From Streptomyces atratus (GTDB lineage Bacteria > Actinomycetota > Actinomycetes > Streptomycetales > Streptomycetaceae): 64,000 bases of DNA. The stretch lies in the NCBI RefSeq assembly GCF_014648655.1, contig NZ_BMRN01000001.1, positions 612,092-676,091 on the forward strand. The letters are read 5' to 3'. Every line of letters starts with the position of its first letter. Position 1 is the first letter of the stretch. The position numbers and the translations under genes were made by a program. Under the pieces are notes generated by a model, which was given only the letters and a program-made list of their open reading frames with translations, searched no databases and was not told the origin of the DNA. Below, piece after piece: positions 29,419-38,267 of the stretch.

Positions 29419-29435
29419 TTCTCGAAGTGCGGTAC
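29419..29435. other. attR core of the serine-integrase element
   Basis: This is the second copy of the 17-bp core. To its left is the element arm GGTGGACCTT (29398-29407). To its right is the original 5' part of the thioredoxin-domain gene (encoding [11 protein letters not shown] on the minus strand). The predicted crossover TC is at 29422-29423. Confidence 0.8.
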
Positions 29436-29989
29436 GACCCACTCCCGGTCCACCGAGTAGCGGGCGAAACCCCCGCCGAGCTGGTCGTACATCCCGCCCA
29501 TGGCCATCGCCGCACAGGTGTCGGCGGCCATGTCGAGGGCGCCTTCCGCCCCGGTGCGGGCGTGATGGCGCAGCAGGAACTCGATGATCATGGACGGCGG
29601 GAACTTGGGCGCGCCGCCGAACCCGCCGTGCCGAAGCAGAAGGGCTCGGCGTCGGCGGTCAGGAAGACGGTCATCGGCCAGCCGCCCTGGCCGGTCGCCG
29701 CCTGCACCGCCTCCATGTACACGGCGTCCACGTCGGGACGCTCCTCGCGGTCGACCTTCACCGGGACGAAGTGTTCGTTCAGATAGGCCGCGACCCGGTC
29801 GTCCTCGAACGATTCGTGCGCCATCACATGACACCAGTGGCAGCTCGCGTAGCCGACGCCGAGCAGCACCGGCACATTCCGACTGCGTGCCTCCTCGAAA
29901 GCCTCGGGCGACCAGGGCTACCAGTCGACCGGATTGTCGGCATGCTGGAGGAGGTACGGGGAAGTCTCACGGTCCAGGCGATTCGACAT
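29419..29989 (-). pseudogene. Displaced, decaying 5' fragment of the thioredoxin-domain gene
   Basis: From ATG 29989 the sequence reads [14 protein letters not shown], then TAG (29918-29920) where the family has Trp. It resumes with [20 protein letters not shown] and continues to about FCFGT near 29620. There a segment of roughly 90 residues is deleted with a frame change. The other frame continues [20 protein letters not shown] to [11 protein letters not shown], where the integration junction cuts it. The coding 3' half lies 3 kb away, behind the element. The stop, deletion and frameshift show relaxed selection after the element supplied a new 5' end. Confidence 0.88.
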
Positions 29990-30114
29990 ACCCGCATCCG
30001 CTCTCAGGCCCGGTTGATCGCATCGCTCTCTCGCGCTGACGCGCCGTACCCAGCACACTGGGCGGCGATGACAGCAGGGGCAGTTGCAATCGTCGCATCC
30101 GGAGGGGGACGCAC

Positions 30115-33100
30115 ATGCGGGACAGCCATCGGGCTGAAGCCGAACGGCTGTTGGTACGCGCCGTCGAGGAGGAGGTACGGCGGTCGGGTGGCCGGGCGGA
30201 CGCCGGTGCGCTGACGGCACGCGGGCGGGCCGCGCTCGACTCCCTGGCGGCCGGGGCTGCCGACGAGTACGCCGCGTACCTCCAGGCGCTGGACGCGGCG
30301 GAGGCCGGACAGCAACCTCTGTCGCAGCGGTTCAGCCGATCGGCCATGGGAACTCCCCTGCTGGTGACCGGAGTTGCCGCGGTCGCCGCCTTCGGCGCGG
30401 ATGTCGCGTTCGGTACGGCGGCCGGGCCGGCCCTCGGCGCGGGCGCCGTCGTCGCGGTCGCGGGGGCCACGGCGACCGTCGCCAGGATCACCGCATCGCA
30501 CTGGCCCGCCGCCCACCGGCGCGCAGGTGCGCTCGGGCAGCCCGGCGGCGCCGAACAGCTGCGGCTGCAGTGGCTGGCGGCGCTGGAGGTCCGGGGCATC
30601 CGTCCGTTCCTCGACCAGCAGCGGATGCTTAACCCCTCGTCCCGCACACCGGCGAAGAAGGTCCCCGCGCAGTCGCGCACCGCACCGTCGCTGCGCGGCG
30701 GGGACCGCAGCGCAGCGGCCCGTATGCGCGCGATCCTTGAGCAGTCGTTCGGCCATCTGCCCGCATCCGAGGGGCCGTTCGCCGGGCGGCGGGCCGAGCT
30801 GGCGCAGATCGCGCAGTGGGTGCGGGAGGCCCGTGCGTCGACGGAGACCAAGCCGACCGTCGTCGTCCTGCACGGTGCGCCCGGCGCCGGGCGCACCACG
30901 CTCGCGGTACGGGCGGCGCACAGCCTGAAGGACCAGTTCCGGGGCGCCTGCGTGGTGGACCTGCGCGGCGACGTGGCCGGGGAGGCACCGCTGCCGACAC
31001 GTGACGCGCTGCTGCATCTGCTGAACCGGCTGGGCGCGCCCCGCGAGCAGCTGCTGTTCCGAGAGGGGGTCTCCCCCGGTCGAGCGGAGTCGGAAACCCG
31101 GGGAAGGGGCTCCGCCGAGCAGCAGGTGCGGCGGCTGAGCGAGCTGTACCACCAGCATCTGACCGGCACCCCGGTGACGATCGTCCTCGACGACGCCGGC
31201 GACGCGGCCCAGGTCCGCACGCTGCTCCCCGAGCGTTCCGACAGCCTCGTCCTCGTCACCGCCCGCGAGCCCCTGGAGCTGCCCGCCGACCTTCCGGCCC
31301 GGGTCCATCAGCTGCCGGTCGGCGCACTGGGCGCGGCAGGCGCGGAGGAGCTGCTGCGCGAGGCGGCCGAGGCGGCGGAGCAGGGGCCGTACGACTCCCG
31401 GTCGACGGACACGGTCGTCGAGCTGTGCGGTGGGCTGCCGCTGGCGCTGCGCATAGCGGGCTCCTCGCTCGGTCCACGCACCCGGAGCGCGCTCGCCACC
31501 GATCTCGCCGCGTACGGACCGGTCGCACCGGTCGAGCGGGCGCTGTGGCTGCGCTACACCGACCAGTCCGAGCAGGCGCGGCGGCTGCTGCGGCGGCTCG
31601 CGCTGGCCGGGCGGGCCAGCCTGGGCGCCGCGGCGGCGGCCGCGCTGCTCTCGGCCGACGAGCAGGAGGCCGAGCGGCTGCTGACGGCTCTGGCCGGGGC
31701 CGGGCTCCTGGACCATGTGCGGGGCTCGCGCTACCGGCTGCACGACCTCGTACGGGGCTTCGCCCTGGCCCGGCTGCGGGACGAGGAGGAGGTGGCGGAC
31801 CGTACCGCGGCCCAGGAGCGGCTGATCCAGAACTACGCGGAGCTGGCCGGTGCCGTGATCCGCATGGTGGACGGCAAGATGTCCACCCGGGCCGGGCAGT
31901 TCGGCTCGCACGGGTTCGGTTCGCTGGACTCGGCGCTGCGCTGGCTGGACGACGAGTCGAGTTTCATCACCTCGGCGCTGCGGCACGCCGAGGGCGTCGA
32001 CCAGGGGGCCGTACTGGATCTCCTGGGCGCACTGTGCGACTACTGCCTGCTGCGCGGCGACCTCTACCGGCTGGGCGAGATCAGCGAGTTGACGCAGGCC
32101 GTGGACAAGGGGCTGCTGGAGCGGTCCGTGCAGTGGCGTACCGGCATCGCGGCCCGTCAGCTCGGCGAGCTGGACAAGGCGCGCACCACGCTGTCGTCGG
32201 TCGTCGGGCTGTACCGCGAGGCGCAGAACGAGGCGGGCACGGCGCTGGCGCTCTGCTCGCTCGGCATCACCCTGCACCACCAGGGCAATCTGACCGAGGC
32301 GTCGGCGCGGCTGCGCGAGGCGATCGAGCTGCAGTCCTCCGAGGAGCAGGCCGAGGACCGGGCCTGGTCGCTGCACGCCCTGGCCGCCGTGGAACGCGAC
32401 CGGGCCCATGTCGCGGAGGCGCTGAATCTCCTGGACACCGCGCTGGCCCTGCACCGGGAGGGCGAGTCGCTGCACGGCGAGGCGTGGACGCAGTTCCAGC
32501 TGGGCCAGACCCTGCTGCGGATGGGCAACGTGGAGCGGGCGGAGGAGGCGCTGCACACGGCCCTGGACCTGTACGGCCGCACCCGCGACGAGCGCGGCGA
32601 GGCGTGGGCGCTGACCCAGCTGGCCCGCGCGCGGCTGCTGGACGGCGACCCGGCCCCGGCCGTCGAGCAGCTGGACCGGGCCCTGGCCCGCCACCGCGAC
32701 AACGAGGACGCGCGCGGCGAGGCGTGGACGCTGTACTACCTGGGCCAGGCGCTGGAGGAGAACGGCGACACGGACCAGGCGGTGCGGCAGCTGGAGCGGG
32801 CGCGCACGATGTTCTCCCGGATGCGGGACACGTACGGGCTGGCGTGTGCCCGGCACCACTCGGGCCGGGTCACCCGCGACCAGCGGGCCGCCCAGACCGG
32901 GAACCTCCGCAACTCCGGCTTCGCCCGCCAGCTCCTGGCCGACGCCCGGGCCGACTTCCGGCGCATCGGGGTCGCTCACGGCGAGGCCTGGACGTGCCTG
33001 GAGCTGGCCCTGATCGACGCGGGCAACAACCGCGCCCCGCAGGCGCTGGAGCTGTGCGGCGAGGCGGCGGAGCTGTTCCGTTCCTACGGCGACACACGGG

Positions 33101-33372
33101 GCGCGGACTGGGCCCGCTTCCTGCGCTGCACGCTGCTGCCGTACGCGTCACCGGGCGGCAGCGAGGTGGGCACGGTGGTGGCCCAGCAGGAACTGGCCGA
33201 CCTGCTCCTGGCCGGCCACCCGACGCGCGACAGCAAGCTGGAGGACTGCGCGGAGGCGTTCACCGTGGTGCTGAACCGCGGTGTGGACCTGGAGGACGGC
33301 TGGCAGGCGTGGCGCCTGGGCATGACGCCCACACGCCACGCACGGGAGGTCATGGGGGTACCTGTCCCATGA
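30115..33372 (+). CDS. STAND-type NTPase (NB-ARC) with C-terminal TPR array
   Basis: This 1085-residue protein has an N-terminal helical region and a hydrophobic segment pair (about 75-125). The NB-ARC ATPase follows, with Walker A HGAPGAGRTT (~252), Walker B VTIVLDDA, and the GLPLAL motif in CGGLPLALRIAG. A winged-helix region leads into about eight tetratricopeptide repeats (~600-960; repeated HGEAWTQFQLGQTLL-like units). Such STAND proteins switch on ligand binding by the TPRs. ATG 30115 has GGAGGGGG upstream. An in-frame 15-codon insertion with repeat-like sequence lies at 31063-31110. It is convergent with the mca operon across a strong terminator. Confidence 0.85.
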   Translation: MRDSHRAEAERLLVRAVEEEVRRSGGRADAGALTARGRAALDSLAAGAADEYAAYLQALDAAEAGQQPLSQRFSRSAMGTPLLVTGVAAVAAFGADVAFGTAAGPALGAGAVVAVAGATATVARITASHWPAAHRRAGALGQPGGAEQLRLQWLAALEVRGIRPFLDQQRMLNPSSRTPAKKVPAQSRTAPSLRGGDRSAAARMRAILEQSFGHLPASEGPFAGRRAELAQIAQWVREARASTETKPTVVVLHGAPGAGRTTLAVRAAHSLKDQFRGACVVDLRGDVAGEAPLPTRDALLHLLNRLGAPREQLLFREGVSPGRAESETRGRGSAEQQVRRLSELYHQHLTGTPVTIVLDDAGDAAQVRTLLPERSDSLVLVTAREPLELPADLPARVHQLPVGALGAAGAEELLREAAEAAEQGPYDSRSTDTVVELCGGLPLALRIAGSSLGPRTRSALATDLAAYGPVAPVERALWLRYTDQSEQARRLLRRLALAGRASLGAAAAAALLSADEQEAERLLTALAGAGLLDHVRGSRYRLHDLVRGFALARLRDEEEVADRTAAQERLIQNYAELAGAVIRMVDGKMSTRAGQFGSHGFGSLDSALRWLDDESSFITSALRHAEGVDQGAVLDLLGALCDYCLLRGDLYRLGEISELTQAVDKGLLERSVQWRTGIAARQLGELDKARTTLSSVVGLYREAQNEAGTALALCSLGITLHHQGNLTEASARLREAIELQSSEEQAEDRAWSLHALAAVERDRAHVAEALNLLDTALALHREGESLHGEAWTQFQLGQTLLRMGNVERAEEALHTALDLYGRTRDERGEAWALTQLARARLLDGDPAPAVEQLDRALARHRDNEDARGEAWTLYYLGQALEENGDTDQAVRQLERARTMFSRMRDTYGLACARHHSGRVTRDQRAAQTGNLRNSGFARQLLADARADFRRIGVAHGEAWTCLELALIDAGNNRAPQALELCGEAAELFRSYGDTRGADWARFLRCTLLPYASPGGSEVGTVVAQQELADLLLAGHPTRDSKLEDCAEAFTVVLNRGVDLEDGWQAWRLGMTPTRHAREVMGVPVP
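31063..31110. repeat. Streptomyces-type intergenic hairpin repeat inserted in frame
   Basis: The stretch GGGGGTCTCCCCCGGTCGAG followed by CGGAGTCGGAAACCCGGGGA resembles the CTCCCCCG-TCGAGCG-AG...GGGGAG family that is abundant between genes in Streptomyces (recalled pattern). Here it lies inside the STAND gene and adds about 15 residues (GVSPGRAESETRGRG) without breaking the frame. Confidence 0.5.
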
Positions 33373-33445
33373 CCGGCCCGTGGGGCGTTCGAGGACGTCT
33401 TCGACCCCGGCCGGGCACAACCGTCCCGTCCGGCGCCAGGGGAAC

Positions 33446-33476
33446 GGGGCGGTACCGGACACCCCGGTACCGCCCC
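33446..33476. terminator. Bidirectional terminator
   Basis: GGGGCGGTACCGG and CCGGTACCGCCCC form a perfect 13-bp stem with a 5-base loop. It lies between the convergent stops of the STAND gene (33372) and the small membrane gene (33481). Confidence 0.75.
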
Positions 33477-33480
33477 GCGC

Positions 33481-33729
33481 CTACTTCCGCTTCGCGGACC
33501 CCGCACCCGCGGCAACGGCGACACCGGACGTCGCCTCCGGGTCCGGGGCCTCCTCGAAGTCGACCTTGCCCATGTGCCGGTTCATGGACTTCATCAGCAG
33601 CCACACGCCCGCGGCGAGCGCCGCGAAGACGAGGAAGCCGAGAACGCCGGGGGTCACCTTGTTCTTGTCGAGCTCATCGGCAAGCGGAACGAGGTCGGTC
33701 AGTGCCTGGGTCGCGTACATATCAGGCAT
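33481..33729 (-). CDS. Small single-pass membrane protein downstream of mca
   Basis: This 82-residue protein has one transmembrane helix (VLGFLVFAALAAGVWLLM) and a charged cytoplasmic tail (RHMGKVDFEEAPDPEATSG). Its ATG overlaps the mca stop by 8 bp, so the genes are translationally coupled. From memory it is conserved beside mca in Streptomyces, which hints at a role linked to mycothiol-dependent detoxification or export. Function is otherwise unknown. Confidence 0.82.
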   Translation of the reverse strand: MPDMYATQALTDLVPLADELDKNKVTPGVLGFLVFAALAAGVWLLMKSMNRHMGKVDFEEAPDPEATSGVAVAAGAGSAKRK

Positions 33730-34603
33730 TGTCGCGGATGCCCGCGAAGAGGTCGCTCTCGGGGAGGGAGGTATCGACGAGAGACTTCGCCAGCTCGTAC
33801 TCCTCGGTCGGCCAGACCTCCTTCTGGATGTCCATCGGGACGCGGAACCAGCCGCCGTCGGGGTCGATCTGCGTCGCGTGCGCGATCAGCGCCTTGTCGC
33901 GGATCTCGAAGAAGTCCGCGCACGGAACATGCGTGGTCAGCGTGCGTTCATCGCGCTCGAACTCCTTCCAGCGCTTCAGCCACTCGCCGTACGGGGACTC
34001 CAGGCCCCGGGCCAGCAGCGCCTCGTGGAGCGCCACCGTGCGCGGCCGGTTGAAGCCCTGGTTGTAGTAGAGCTTCTGCGGCTGCCAGGCCGTACCGAAC
34101 TCCGACTCGGGGAACGTCTCGGTGTCCGACGCGCCGTCGAACGCGATCATCGTGATCTTGTGGGTCATGATGTGGTCGGGGTGCGGGTACCCGCCGTTCT
34201 CGTCGTACGTCGTGACGACCTGCGGCCGGAACGCACGGATGCTGCGGACGAGACGCCCCGCGGCCTTCTCCTCGTCCTCCAGCGCGAAGCAGCCCTCGGG
34301 CAGCGGCGGCAGCGGGTCGCCCTCGGGCAGACCCGAGTCGACGAAGCCGAGCCACTCCTGCTTGACGCCCAGGATCTCCCGGGCCTCGTCCATCTCCTTC
34401 TTGCGCACCTCGTGGATGTTCTCCTCGATGTACGCGTCGCCCTGGAGCTTCGGGTTGAGGATGGAGCCGCGCTCGCCTCCCGTGCAGGTCACGACCAGCA
34501 CGTCCACCCCCTCGGACACATACTTGGCCATGGTGGCCGCGCCCTTGCTCGACTCGTCGTCGGGGTGGGCGTGAACGGCCATCAGTCGCAGCTGCTCAGT
34601 CAA
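33722..34603 (-). CDS. mca: Mycothiol S-conjugate amidase
   Basis: This 293-residue Zn-dependent amidase of the LmbE/PIG-L fold cleaves mycothiol S-conjugates to a mercapturic acid, which is exported, and GlcN-Ins, which is recycled. The metal site is AHPDDE (12-17, His13, Asp15, Asp16) with His144 in YPHPDHIMTH. The protein keeps the Mca-type extension (about residues 90-115) relative to MshB. The start is TTG at 34603 with GAGGA upstream and matches the family N-terminus. It is first in a two-gene operon and marks the organism as a mycothiol-producing actinomycete. Confidence 0.95.
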   Translation of the reverse strand: MTEQLRLMAVHAHPDDESSKGAATMAKYVSEGVDVLVVTCTGGERGSILNPKLQGDAYIEENIHEVRKKEMDEAREILGVKQEWLGFVDSGLPEGDPLPPLPEGCFALEDEEKAAGRLVRSIRAFRPQVVTTYDENGGYPHPDHIMTHKITMIAFDGASDTETFPESEFGTAWQPQKLYYNQGFNRPRTVALHEALLARGLESPYGEWLKRWKEFERDERTLTTHVPCADFFEIRDKALIAHATQIDPDGGWFRVPMDIQKEVWPTEEYELAKSLVDTSLPESDLFAGIRDNA

Positions 34604-34755
34604 GACTCGATCCTCGTTGATTGGACGCCATGGAGAGGTGTCGTCCCGAAGGGACGTCGGTTCGGGGTGGCGGTCGGGGGGCGGGTGGCGGGCTTCTATA
34701 GTGACCGAACCGGGGGGTGGAAAATTCCTCGATCCCCGGTACGGGAGGAACGATC

Positions 34756-35172
34756 ATGACTGCGGTGCGCGAAGCGCTTCCGGAGAACCGCTACGGCCGC
34801 TCCGCGGACCAGCGCGCGGACCGCAAGCTCAAGATCATCGGTTCGGTGCTGGGCGTCGCCCTCCTCGGCGTGATCGGCTGGATCGGATACGACTACATCG
34901 CCGGCCAGGGCATCAGCGCCGAGGTGATCAAGTTCAAGGTCGTCTCGGACCAGCGGGTCGATGTGCACCTGGAGGTGCGCAAGGGCACCGACACCAAGGG
35001 CTACTGCACGCTCCGCTCGCAGCACGAGGACGGCAGCGACGTGGCCCGCAAGGACTTCCGCTTCGACGGCCGCACGGACCGTATCGACCGCGTCCTGTCG
35101 TTGCGTACGACAGCCAGGGCGACCAGCGTCGAGCTGCTGGGCTGTACCGACGACGGCGGGGCGGCACAGTGA
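34756..35172 (+). CDS. DUF4307-family membrane protein
   Basis: This 138-residue single-pass protein has a cytoplasmic N-terminus of ~28 residues and one transmembrane helix (IIGSVLGVALLGVIGWIGYD). An external beta-rich domain contains two cysteines (GYCTLRSQ and ELLGCTDD) that could form a disulfide. This pattern is DUF4307, an actinobacterial family of unknown function commonly placed between mca and greA. ATG 34756 has GGGAGGA six bases upstream. It is divergent from mca. Confidence 0.85.
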   Translation: MTAVREALPENRYGRSADQRADRKLKIIGSVLGVALLGVIGWIGYDYIAGQGISAEVIKFKVVSDQRVDVHLEVRKGTDTKGYCTLRSQHEDGSDVARKDFRFDGRTDRIDRVLSLRTTARATSVELLGCTDDGGAAQ

Positions 35173-35355
35173 CCGCCGCACGCCGACGCTGAATCACTGT
35201 TGTAGCCGCTGACCTGCACATACGCAGTCCTGACGGTTTACCTTCTCCCCCTTTTCCTGCGGAATTGTTAGGCTCGTGGTTTCGCCCACCCGTGGAGGCA
35301 CATGCTTACGGGTAGGGCGATGCTTTGTATTCCCAGTACCGACGAGGAGCACCCT

Positions 35356-35853
35356 GTGACCCAGACCAGCGAAAACGTCACCTGGCTCACGCAGGAGGCG
35401 TACAACCAGCTCAAGGCCGAGCTGGAGTACCTGTCTGGTCCCGCGCGCACGGAAATCTCCGTAAAGATCGCGGCGGCCCGTGAGGAGGGTGACCTCCGGG
35501 AAAATGGCGGGTACCACGCGGCCAAGGAGGAGCAGGGCAAGATGGAGTTGCGGGTGCGCCAGCTCACCCAGCTCCTGGAGCACGCGAAGGTCGGCGAGGC
35601 ACCTGCCGACGACGGCGTGGTCGAGCCCGGCATGGTTGTGACGATCGCCTTCGACGACGACCCGGACGACACGATGACCTTCCTGCTCGCCTCGCGCGAG
35701 TACGCGAGCTCGAACATCGAGACGTACTCCCCGCAGTCGCCGCTCGGCACCGGCGTGAACGGCAAGAAGATGGGCGAGGACGCCGAGTACGAGCTGCCGA
35801 ACGGCAAGACGGCCACCGTGAAGATTCTCGCGGCGAAGCCCTACACGGGCTGA
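35356..35853 (+). CDS. greA: Transcription elongation factor GreA
   Basis: This 165-residue factor rescues backtracked RNA polymerase by stimulating transcript cleavage. The N-terminal coiled coil carries the acidic tip EEGDLREN with GGYHAAKEEQ. The C-terminal domain ends with the SPLGTGVNGK block. GTG at 35356 is used with GAGGAG upstream. The gene is followed immediately by a strong hairpin terminator and appears monocistronic. Confidence 0.95.
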   Translation: MTQTSENVTWLTQEAYNQLKAELEYLSGPARTEISVKIAAAREEGDLRENGGYHAAKEEQGKMELRVRQLTQLLEHAKVGEAPADDGVVEPGMVVTIAFDDDPDDTMTFLLASREYASSNIETYSPQSPLGTGVNGKKMGEDAEYELPNGKTATVKILAAKPYTG

Positions 35854-35866
35854 TCCCGCACCACTG

Positions 35867-35909
35867 ATACGGGGAGCCTCCGGCCCGTCGGGCCGGAGGC
35901 TCCCCGTAT
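35867..35909 (+). terminator. greA terminator
   Basis: A perfect 20-bp stem starts ATACGGGGAGCCTCC and is mirrored after a GTC loop, ending GGAGGCTCCCCGTAT. It begins 14 bp after the greA stop. Confidence 0.85.
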
Positions 35910-36215
35910 GTGCGGCCGTCTCCGTACCGGCCGGGGCGGCCTCGCCGGTCGTCCCCGGCCCGTTCCCGTCGCCGGTCTCCGCCTCGGCGGAGTGTCCGAC
36001 GAGGGAGAGGAGGACGTCGTCGAGGGTGGGGCGGCGCAGTCCGATGCCGTCGATCTCCACGCCGCGGGCGTCGAGGTCGCGGATGGCCTCGGCCGGCAGC
36101 TCGGCTCCGCCGGAGACCGGGACGGTCAGCTTGCCCGTGTGCTCGACGACGGTGACCTCACCTTGCCGAGCTGGACGAGGACGGCCCGGGCCGGGTCGAG
36201 GTCTTTCCGCGCCCG
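35910..36215 (-). pseudogene. C-terminal remnant of a DrrA-type ABC transporter ATPase
   Basis: On the minus strand the region reads KDLDPARAVLVQLGK, then after a one-base frame change VTVVEHTGKLTVPVSGG. It continues through RDLDARGVEIDGIGLRRPTL and DDVLLSLVGHSAEAE. GLRRPTLDDVFLxLTGH is the C-terminal signature of daunorubicin-resistance-type ABC ATPases. The nucleotide-binding domain and any permease are missing. It is a decayed gene tail between greA and the threonine deaminase gene. Confidence 0.65.
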
Positions 36216-36293
36216 GTGACCGCGTACGGCGAACACGCCTGCGGCCACCTGGCGACGCCGCACCATAACGCGATACATCGCGACACACAAGCG

Positions 36294-37523
36294 TCAGCTC
36301 ATCACCAGATAGCCCGCGTCGTGCAGCGCCGCCGAGACCTCCTCGCAGTGCTCCGGCCCCTTCGTCTCCAGCTGCAGTTCCACCTCGACCTCGGTGAGCC
36401 CGAGCCGGGGATCGGTCCGCACATGGCCGATGTCGAGGACGTTGGCGTCGACCACCGAGAGCACGGTCAGCAGCGTGGCCAGCGCGCCGGGCCGGTCGGT
36501 CAGCCGCAACCGCAGGCTCAGATAGCGGCCTGCCGCCACCATGCCGTGGGTCAGGATGCGCTGCATCAGCAGCGGGTCCACATTGCCGCCCGACAGCAGC
36601 GCGACCACCGGCCCGCGAAACGACTTCGGATCGCTCAGCAGCGCCGCCACCGGGCTCGCACCGGCCGGTTCCACCACCAGCTTCGCCCGCTCCAGACAGA
36701 GCAGCAGCGCACTGGACAATTCGTCCTCGGAGACCGTACGGACCTCGTCGACCAGCTCCCTGACCAGCTCGAACGGGACATCACCGGGGCGCCCCACCTT
36801 GATGCCGTCCGCCATCGTGTTCAGCGTGCCGATCGACACCGGGTGCCCCGCGGCCAGCGACGGCGGATAGCAGGCCGCGCCCGCCGCCTGCACGCCGACG
36901 ATCCGCACATCGGGCCGGACCGACTTGACCGCCACCGCGATGCCCGCGGCGAGACCGCCGCCGCCGATCCCGACCACGATGGTGCGCACCTCGGGGCACT
37001 GCTCAAGGATCTCCAGGCCCACCGTGCCCTGGCCGGCGATGATGTCGGGGTGGTCGAAGGGGTGGATGAAGACCGCACCCGTCTCCCGCGCGTACTCCTG
37101 GGCGGCGGCCAGCGTCTCGTCGACGACATGGCCGTGCAGCCGGACCTGTGCCCCGTACTGGCGGGTGGCGGCCACCTTCGGCAGCGGCGCCCCGACCGGC
37201 ATGAAGACCGTCGACCGTACGCCGAGCAGAGCAGAGGCGAGTGCGACACCCTGCGCATGGTTTCCGGCGCTCGCGGCTACGACTCCGGCCGCCCGCTCCA
37301 CCGGGGACAGGCCCGCGATCCGTACATAGGCGCCACGCAGTTTGAACGAACCGGTCCGCTGCAGGTTCTCGCACTTGAAGTGGACCGGCGCGCCCACGAG
37401 CTCGGTCAGATGGCGGCTGCCTTCCATGGCGGTCACTCTGGCCACGCCGGAAAGCATCTTCTGCGCCCCGCGGATGTCGTCGAGGATCAGTGGGGGAAAA
37501 TGGCCGGGCGCGGGGAAGTTCAT
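36294..37523 (-). CDS. ilvA: Threonine ammonia-lyase (threonine deaminase) with ACT domain
   Basis: This 409-residue PLP enzyme converts threonine to 2-oxobutanoate and ammonia. Lys61 in TGSFKLRGAY binds PLP, and the phosphate-binding loop is GIGGGGLAAG near 190. The C-terminal ~75 residues form one ACT-like domain (LRLRLTDRPGALATLLTVLS). The single ACT domain and length fit the shorter threonine dehydratase type, either biosynthetic or catabolic. ATG 37523 matches the family N-terminus. It is divergent from a MarR gene. Confidence 0.92.
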   Translation of the reverse strand: MNFPAPGHFPPLILDDIRGAQKMLSGVARVTAMEGSRHLTELVGAPVHFKCENLQRTGSFKLRGAYVRIAGLSPVERAAGVVAASAGNHAQGVALASALLGVRSTVFMPVGAPLPKVAATRQYGAQVRLHGHVVDETLAAAQEYARETGAVFIHPFDHPDIIAGQGTVGLEILEQCPEVRTIVVGIGGGGLAAGIAVAVKSVRPDVRIVGVQAAGAACYPPSLAAGHPVSIGTLNTMADGIKVGRPGDVPFELVRELVDEVRTVSEDELSSALLLCLERAKLVVEPAGASPVAALLSDPKSFRGPVVALLSGGNVDPLLMQRILTHGMVAAGRYLSLRLRLTDRPGALATLLTVLSVVDANVLDIGHVRTDPRLGLTEVEVELQLETKGPEHCEEVSAALHDAGYLVMS

Positions 37524-37679
37524 ACAGTAAGTCTTGCAGCTCGGCGGGGCGCCGGATGCCTTGTGCGGTCCCGTCCTGAGCCGTTGTCCACAGGTTTGTG
37601 CAGCACTGGTACGCGTTGCCCCGTGGCCGCGTACTCTGTCCCCCACCCATCCGACACCGCACGAAGAGAGCCCCCGGCC

Positions 37680-38210
37680 ATGCCCCCTCAGGACATGACG
37701 ACAGCTGCGTCTCCTTCCGGGGGCGCCACCCCCGAACCCACGGGTTCCGACCACGTCCTCGATGCGCTGCAGCACCAGGTCGCGGTATTCGCCCGCCGTG
37801 CCGAGCAGACCCGCCTCGGCGGTGTCGGCCAGGTGCGTAATTCCATGGACCGGGCCGCCTATCTGCTGCTCAACCGGCTGGACCGGGAAGGCCCGATGGG
37901 CGTCAAGGCACTGGCCGCAGGCATGGGGATCGACTCCTCGACCGTGACCCGGCAGGTCGCACCCCTCGTCGACACCGGTCTGGTCAAGCGCACCTCGCAC
38001 CCGGAGGACGGCCGTGCCGTCGTGCTCCAGCTGTCGCCGCGCGGCCAGGCACGGCTGGACGAGGTCCGTGAATCCCGGCGCGAGCTCATGACACAGGTGA
38101 CGGACGACTGGACGGCCGAGGAGCGCGAGACGTTCTGCACGCTGCTCACCCGGTTCAATCTGGCACTGGCCGCCCGCCAGACCTCGCCCCAGGCGCCCCC
38201 GGCCGGCTAG
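37680..38210 (+). CDS. MarR-family transcriptional regulator
   Basis: This 176-residue regulator has a winged helix at about 65-135: GVKALAAGMGIDSSTVTRQV for the recognition region and KRTSHPEDGRAVVLQLSPRG for the wing. ATG 37680 follows AAGAGAG. It is divergent from the threonine deaminase gene with 156 bp between, so it may regulate itself and possibly that gene. The ligand is unknown. Confidence 0.9.
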   Translation: MPPQDMTTAASPSGGATPEPTGSDHVLDALQHQVAVFARRAEQTRLGGVGQVRNSMDRAAYLLLNRLDREGPMGVKALAAGMGIDSSTVTRQVAPLVDTGLVKRTSHPEDGRAVVLQLSPRGQARLDEVRESRRELMTQVTDDWTAEERETFCTLLTRFNLALAARQTSPQAPPAG

Positions 38211-38267
38211 CGGGAGCGACAGCACCCGACGGTGCTGCGCAGACTGTCGGGCGCACACCTCTTGACC

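Noticed and set aside
29588..29640. Programmed frameshift in the second thioredoxin-domain copy
   Set aside because: The same fragment also has an in-frame TAG and a large deletion, so it is a decaying remnant.
32157..32702. Antisense frames within the TPR region
   Set aside because: They mirror repetitive GC-rich TPR codons with no start signal or domain.
30004..32979. 991-codon antisense frame opposite the STAND gene
   Set aside because: It has no domain features, while the plus strand has Walker motifs and TPRs with correct codon bias.
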